In this document: positions 6,970 through 9,082 of the stretch, in pieces
How positions within the stretch are numbered: the stretch's first letter is position 1
How the letters are laid out: every line of letters starts with the position of its first letter
DNA from: an uncultured Acidimicrobiales bacterium
Lineage (GTDB): Bacteria > Actinomycetota > Acidimicrobiia > Acidimicrobiales > UBA10347
Direction: 5' to 3'
DNA: 9,082 nucleotides
NCBI GenBank assembly: GCA_937942965.1
Contig: CALDGN010000414.1
Location: 1 to 9,082 of the forward strand
Notes under the pieces: model-generated
What the model was told of the DNA's origin: nothing
Databases searched by the model: none
Seen by the model: only the letters and a program-made list of their open reading frames with translations
Position numbers and translations under genes: made by a program

Positions 6970-7851
6970 GTGGACATGGAACGACTGAACAAGACCGGTG
7001 TCTGGCTCTTCGCCGACACGCTGACCGCTCCCGAGAGCGCCGAGATGGCTGCTCGTATCGAGGCCTTGGGCTATTCGGTGTTGTGGATCCCCGACACGAT
7101 CGGTCGCGATCCATTCGTCAGCTCCGCGACGATGCTCGCAGCGACCAGCGAGCTGATCTTGGCAACCGGCATCGCCAACATCTGGGTTCGTCACCCCGGC
7201 ACCATGAAGCAGGGCGCAATGAGCCTGGCCGAAGCGTCGGGCAACCGGTTCTTGCTGGGCATCGGCGTCAGCCATCAGCCGATGGTCGAACTCGTACGGG
7301 GCATGGACTACACCAAGCCGCTCTCGGCCATGAAAGAGTACCTGGCCGCAATGGAAGCATCGCCATGGCGTGCCGTGCCCGCCGAAATGCCGCCAGTCGT
7401 GATCGCGGCGCTCGGCCCGAAGATGCTCGAGCTCTCTCGCGATGCTTCCGCCGGCGCCCATCCGTATTGGACGACGCCCGAGCACACTGCGATGTCTCGC
7501 GACATTCTCGGCGACGGACCGTTGTTGTGCGTCGAGCAAAAGGTCTGCCTGACCACCGACCCGGCCGAGGGCCGAGCCAAGGGCGCCGAGCAGCTTGCGA
7601 TCTACAAGGGCCTGCCGAACTATCGCAACAACTGGAAGCGCCTGGGCTTCACCGAAGAGCAGATCGAGAATGACGAGCCCGCGTTCGTCGACGCAGTCTT
7701 CGCCTGGGGTGACGCGGACGCGCTACGAGCCCGTGTGCAAGCGCACTACGACGCAGGTGCGACTCACGTCTGTGTGCAGCCGATCCATCCGACTGCGGAG
7801 CGCGGTGCGTTGGATTGGGACTGTCTCGAGGCGCTCGCCCCGACGAGCTGA
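6970..7851 (+). CDS. LLM-class F420-dependent oxidoreductase (TIGR03620-like)
   Basis: 293 residues. It has the luciferase-like TIM-barrel of the bacterial F420-dependent oxidoreductases. The sequence pattern closely resembles the family modelled as TIGR03620 (MSMEG_4141-type), in particular VWLF near the N-terminus, ALGYSVLWIPDTIGRDPF, LATGIANIWVRHPGTM, FLLGIGVSHQPMVE, LGPKMLELSRDASAGAHPY, LPNYRNNWKRLGF and AGATHVCVQPI. Such enzymes transfer hydride between coenzyme F420 and a substrate; here the substrate is unknown. The GTG at 6970 is preferred because of the TAACCT box seven bases upstream; the ATG at 6976 shortens the protein by two residues and is equally possible. The gene is divergent from dnaX and convergent with the selenoprotein gene, so it is a single-gene unit. 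Confidence 0.9.
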   Translation: MDMERLNKTGVWLFADTLTAPESAEMAARIEALGYSVLWIPDTIGRDPFVSSATMLAATSELILATGIANIWVRHPGTMKQGAMSLAEASGNRFLLGIGVSHQPMVELVRGMDYTKPLSAMKEYLAAMEASPWRAVPAEMPPVVIAALGPKMLELSRDASAGAHPYWTTPEHTAMSRDILGDGPLLCVEQKVCLTTDPAEGRAKGAEQLAIYKGLPNYRNNWKRLGFTEEQIENDEPAFVDAVFAWGDADALRARVQAHYDAGATHVCVQPIHPTAERGALDWDCLEALAPTS

Positions 7852-7874
7852 CCAATCGAGCTAACCGATCGAGC

Positions 7875-7909
7875 TGAGCGGCAGCCGGGCTCGCACCCGG
7901 CCGCGCTCA
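7875..7909. terminator. bipartite hairpin between convergent genes
   Basis: TGAGCG (7875-7880) pairs with CGCTCA (7904-7909) and GCCGGG (7884-7889) pairs with CCCGGC (7896-7901), with a small internal loop and a 6-base apical loop. It lies 23 bp after the LLM stop and 10 bp after the convergent selenoprotein stop, so it can serve both. There is no T-tract on either side, as is common for terminators in GC-rich actinobacteria. Confidence 0.5.
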
Positions 7910-7919
7910 CGTTGGAAAA

Positions 7920-8531
7920 TCAGCTACTGGCGCCGCTCGCTGCGGGGCCAGCCCACGGTTCGTTCGGTGAGGCCTCGAGCACCAGGTCACGCCCAGCGTC
8001 GTTGAAGAAGATCGGGTTCGACTTCTGCGTCAGGTCATGGGTGAACAGCTGCATCGCAGAGTTCGTGCGAATGGCATTGATGTTCCACGCAGCACAGCTG
8101 CCTTCCCACAGGAGGGTGACCTCGCTGTCGGCGCTAATGCCCGTGTGGCCAGCGAAGTCCTGAGCGAAGTTGAAGTCATCCTGGCAACCAGCACCGATGA
8201 CCTGGACAGTTTCTTTGTTGTCTCGAGCGAACTGCTCGACGTCAGCGCCGTGGCGCCGACAGGTCGGTCAATGGGGCGCCCAGTACCAGACGAGCACCGC
8301 TCGGTCTCCGGTCACGACCTCGGACAACGAGGTGATCTCGCCGCTACTGACGTCGAGCATCTCGGTCTGCGAAATGTCGCCACTCGTAACGATCTCAGCC
8401 TGGTTTGCCTCAGCTTCTTCGACAACGGCCGGGTCAGCGACCGTGCCTCCGCTGCATGCCGTGGCGAACAACGCCAAAGTGGCAACGATGAGCAGAAGAC
8501 GGCTCGCCGTCTTGCGTTCACGGTGTGTCAC
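7920..8531 (-). CDS. candidate selenoprotein: thioredoxin/TlpA-like lipoprotein with UxxC motif (in-frame TGA at 8268-8270)
   Basis: 203 residues if the TGA at codon 88 is read as selenocysteine. The GTG start at 8531 has GGAG at 8541-8544, nine bases away. Residues 1-26 are a lipoprotein signal peptide: basic THRERK, a hydrophobic stretch LLLIVATLALFATA, then Cys26 followed by SGG. After a linker comes the thioredoxin fold: RAVLVWYWAPH, then TGA, then PTCRRHGADVEQFARD. Homologous TlpA/thioredoxin-like proteins have WCxxC here, so TGA stands exactly at the first redox Cys, giving U88-P-T-C91. The frame continues for 115 sense codons (VQVIGAGCQDDFNFAQDFAG, NPIFFNDAG) to a second TGA. Other genes here use TGA as stop, so recoding must be site-specific. 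Odd: Ser158 or a neighbour (RTNSAMQLF) stands where a cis-Pro is usual; Cys116 and Cys146 are extra. A fresh nonsense mutation is the alternative. Confidence 0.75.
8223..8261 (-). promoter_or_regulatory. candidate bacterial SECIS hairpins after the in-frame TGA
   Basis: Two stem-loops directly follow the TGA inside the coding sequence. Proximal hairpin, 8240-8261: TGTCGGCGC pairs with GCGCTGACG around the loop CACG, nine pairs with two U-G type; its loop begins 15 bases after the TGA. Distal hairpin, 8223-8239: TCGAGC pairs with GCTCGA around the loop AGTTC, which begins 34 bases after the TGA and has G as second loop base. Bacterial SECIS elements are known to sit just after the UGA with a small loop containing an early G. 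The distal hairpin fits the loop rule better, the proximal one is more stable. Which one SelB would use is not decidable here. Confidence 0.45.
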
Positions 8532-8556
8532 GAAATCAGTCTCCGGGTTGGGGATC

Positions 8557-8686
8557 ACGGGGAAACCCGTCAATGCCGCGAAGCTATTCCGCATCCCGCG
8601 AGATTTTCCCGCGGGTCGGGCAGGTGTCATCGAGCCGCAACCTTGCGGCTCAACCAGCCCGTTTCGAAAACGAAAAGACCCGGGCT
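8557..8686. other. cluster of four hairpins between ffs and the selenoprotein gene
   Basis: The 160-base stretch between the end of the SRP RNA (8692) and the selenoprotein start (8531) contains no gene but four inverted repeats. They are ACGGG-GAAA-CCCGT (8557-8570), CCCGCG/CGCGGG (8595-8615), GAGCCGCAA-cc-TTGCGGCTC (8632-8651, perfect), and AGCCCG-TTTCG-aaaa-CGAAA-bulge-CGGGCT (8656-8686). The last two are immediately downstream of ffs and may terminate it or protect its end. The first two lie in the probable 5' leader of the selenoprotein mRNA. No clear promoter was found in this stretch. Confidence 0.6.
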
Positions 8687-8691
8687 CGAAA

Positions 8692-8797
8692 GTGACGACC
8701 AGGCGATCTGCGGCACACACCAGGCTTTGCTGAGAGCTGCTCCGTTCCCGGCCTGACTCGGTTCACAAACTGCTGTTGCACAGGACCCGGCCGTCAC
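8692..8797 (-). ncRNA. ffs: signal recognition particle RNA (small bacterial SRP RNA)
   Basis: About 106 nt. It is the RNA scaffold of the signal recognition particle, which binds Ffh and targets nascent membrane proteins. The conserved helix-8 block GTCAGGCCGGGAACGGAGCA is present: CCG/CGG closes a GGAA tetraloop at 8745-8748, flanked by the symmetric-loop strands (TCAGG and AGCAG) and a GAG/CTC stem. The 5' end GTGACGGCCGGG pairs along its whole length with the 3' end CCTGGTCGTCAC, with two G-U pairs, which fixes the boundaries to within a few bases. A possible -10 box TATCGT lies at 8818-8823 on this strand, implying a short processed leader. In Bacillus and relatives the same RNA lies between tRNA-Ser and dnaX-ebfC-recR, which supports the call. 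Confidence 0.92.
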
Positions 8798-8867
8798 ATT
8801 CCAACCCGGGTGAGGACACGATAGCGTGAGGACTTCCATCCTGCGTATCGCATGATTCGCAGGGTCT

Positions 8868-8955
8868 GGAGGAGTGCGAGAGCGGCCGAATCGGCACGCT
8901 TGGAAAGCGTGTGTGGGGAAACTCACCGTGGGTTCGAATCCCACCTCCTCCGCCA
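8868..8955 (+). tRNA. tRNA-Ser (anticodon GGA)
   Basis: 88 nt with encoded CCA (8953-8955). The acceptor stem GGAGGAG pairs with CTCCTCC, and the discriminator is G8952. The anticodon stem CACGC/GCGTG closes the loop TTGGAAA, with anticodon GGA at 8902-8904, reading UCC and UCU. There is a long variable arm (GTG...CAC around GGGAAACT), as in class II tRNAs. The T arm is GTGGG-TTCGAAT-CCCAC. It is not tRNA-Sec: the anticodon is GGA rather than TCA and the acceptor stem has seven pairs. It is divergent from ffs, with about 70 bp between. Confidence 0.97.
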
Positions 8956-8974
8956 ATGTCCTGCTCCAGGACAT
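8956..8974 (+). other. perfect 8-bp hairpin directly after tRNA-Ser
   Basis: ATGTCCTG-ctc-CAGGACAT begins at the base after the encoded CCA. It may be a processing signal for the tRNA 3' end or the first part of a two-step terminator. There is no T-tract directly after it. Confidence 0.55.
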
Positions 8975-8977
8975 ATG

Positions 8978-9020
8978 CAACGGCTGAACCTACGGTGTGC
9001 GGTCAGCCGTTGTTGTTGTT
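8978..9020 (+). terminator. intrinsic terminator of tRNA-Ser
   Basis: CAACGGCTGA (8978-8987) pairs perfectly with TCAGCCGTTG (9003-9012), with a 15-base loop, followed by TTGTTGTTTT. This is the clearest intrinsic terminator in the window. Its right arm and T-tract overlap the stop codon and last codons of the partial minus-strand gene. Confidence 0.85.
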
Positions 9021-9082
9021 TTGGGGTTGGTAGTCGCGTTCTGGCGCCCCGTTCCAGGGCAGCCAGAGCCGCTTGGGGATCT
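9003..9082 (-). CDS. C-terminal end of an unidentified protein (partial)
   Basis: Only the last 25 or so codons are inside the window, ending in IPKRLWLPWNGAPERDYQPQ followed by NNNNG and a TGA at 9003-9005. About 80% of the codons end in G or C, in keeping with real coding sequence, and Trp/Pro-rich text of this kind is unlikely by chance. The family is not recognised. The Asn run is encoded by the complement of the tRNA terminator's T-tract, so the gene end and the terminator share bases. The remaining gene lies to the right of the window. Confidence 0.45.
   Translation of the reverse strand, partial: IPKRLWLPWNGAPERDYQPQNNNNG

Noticed and set aside
7852..8267. The frame after the TGA as a separate gene
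   Set aside because: There is no start codon with a ribosome binding site soon after the TGA, and the downstream text begins in the middle of the thioredoxin active site. It is the continuation of the upstream frame.
8268..8720. 150-codon reading of the thioredoxin-like frame starting at 8720 and stopping at the TGA
   Set aside because: The upstream start lies inside the SRP RNA and the hairpin leader. The GTG at 8531 has a ribosome binding site and begins directly with a lipoprotein signal peptide. The end at 8268 is probably Sec rather than stop.
8868..8955. Possibility that the tRNA next to the selenoprotein is tRNA-Sec
   Set aside because: The anticodon is GGA and the acceptor stem has seven pairs; tRNA-Sec would need anticodon TCA and an eight-pair acceptor stem.
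8627..8980. Minus-strand frame translating as EEVGFEPTVSFPTHAFQACR
   Set aside because: This is the antisense of tRNA-Ser plus the SRP RNA region. The VGFEPT-type peptide is a well-known false gene call over serine tRNAs.

Overview
The window is GC-rich, densely packed bacterial chromosome. It is most likely from an actinobacterium, perhaps of the marine or freshwater Acidimicrobiia (Ilumatobacter-like) type. The pointers are a DivIVA-domain protein with a Pro/Ala-rich body, an F420-type luciferase-like (LLM) oxidoreductase, a DnaX with a very long Ala/Pro-rich linker, TANNNT -10 boxes placed as in leaderless transcripts, and frequent GTG starts. The assignment is an inference from gene content only.

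Left part (1-3133). A 5'-3' exonuclease / flap endonuclease runs leftwards off the window edge. Divergent from it is a two-gene operon: a DivIVA-like coiled-coil protein whose stop overlaps (ATGA) the start of an acetyl-CoA acetyltransferase (thiolase) with a complete catalytic set.

Middle (3134-6872). A 294-bp gap between convergent genes holds a TTGACA promoter, two abutting hairpins ending in a T-rich stretch (candidate small RNA or terminator) and a perfect tandem duplication (46-bp copies, 48-bp period) that stops one base before recR. On the minus strand follows the recombination/replication cluster dnaX-ebfC(ybaB)-recR.

Right part (6873-9082). Divergent from dnaX is an LLM-class F420-dependent oxidoreductase. 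Convergent with that gene is the most notable item: a lipoprotein with a thioredoxin/TlpA-like domain whose frame is interrupted by one TGA. The TGA sits exactly where the first Cys of the WCxxC redox motif belongs (WAPH-TGA-PTC), with another 115 sense codons in the same frame and hairpins just downstream. I read this as an undescribed-looking selenoprotein (UxxC). Conventional gene calling would report an 87-residue fragment.

Upstream of it on the minus strand is the small SRP RNA (ffs), recognised by its GGAA-capped helix and complementary ends. Divergent from that is tRNA-Ser(GGA) with an encoded CCA and a strong terminator. The order tRNA-Ser / SRP RNA / dnaX / ebfC / recR is an old conserved arrangement (known from Bacillus). 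Here the selenoprotein and the LLM oxidoreductase lie inside it. The last 80 bases carry the C-terminal end of an unidentified leftward gene whose stop lies in the tRNA terminator.
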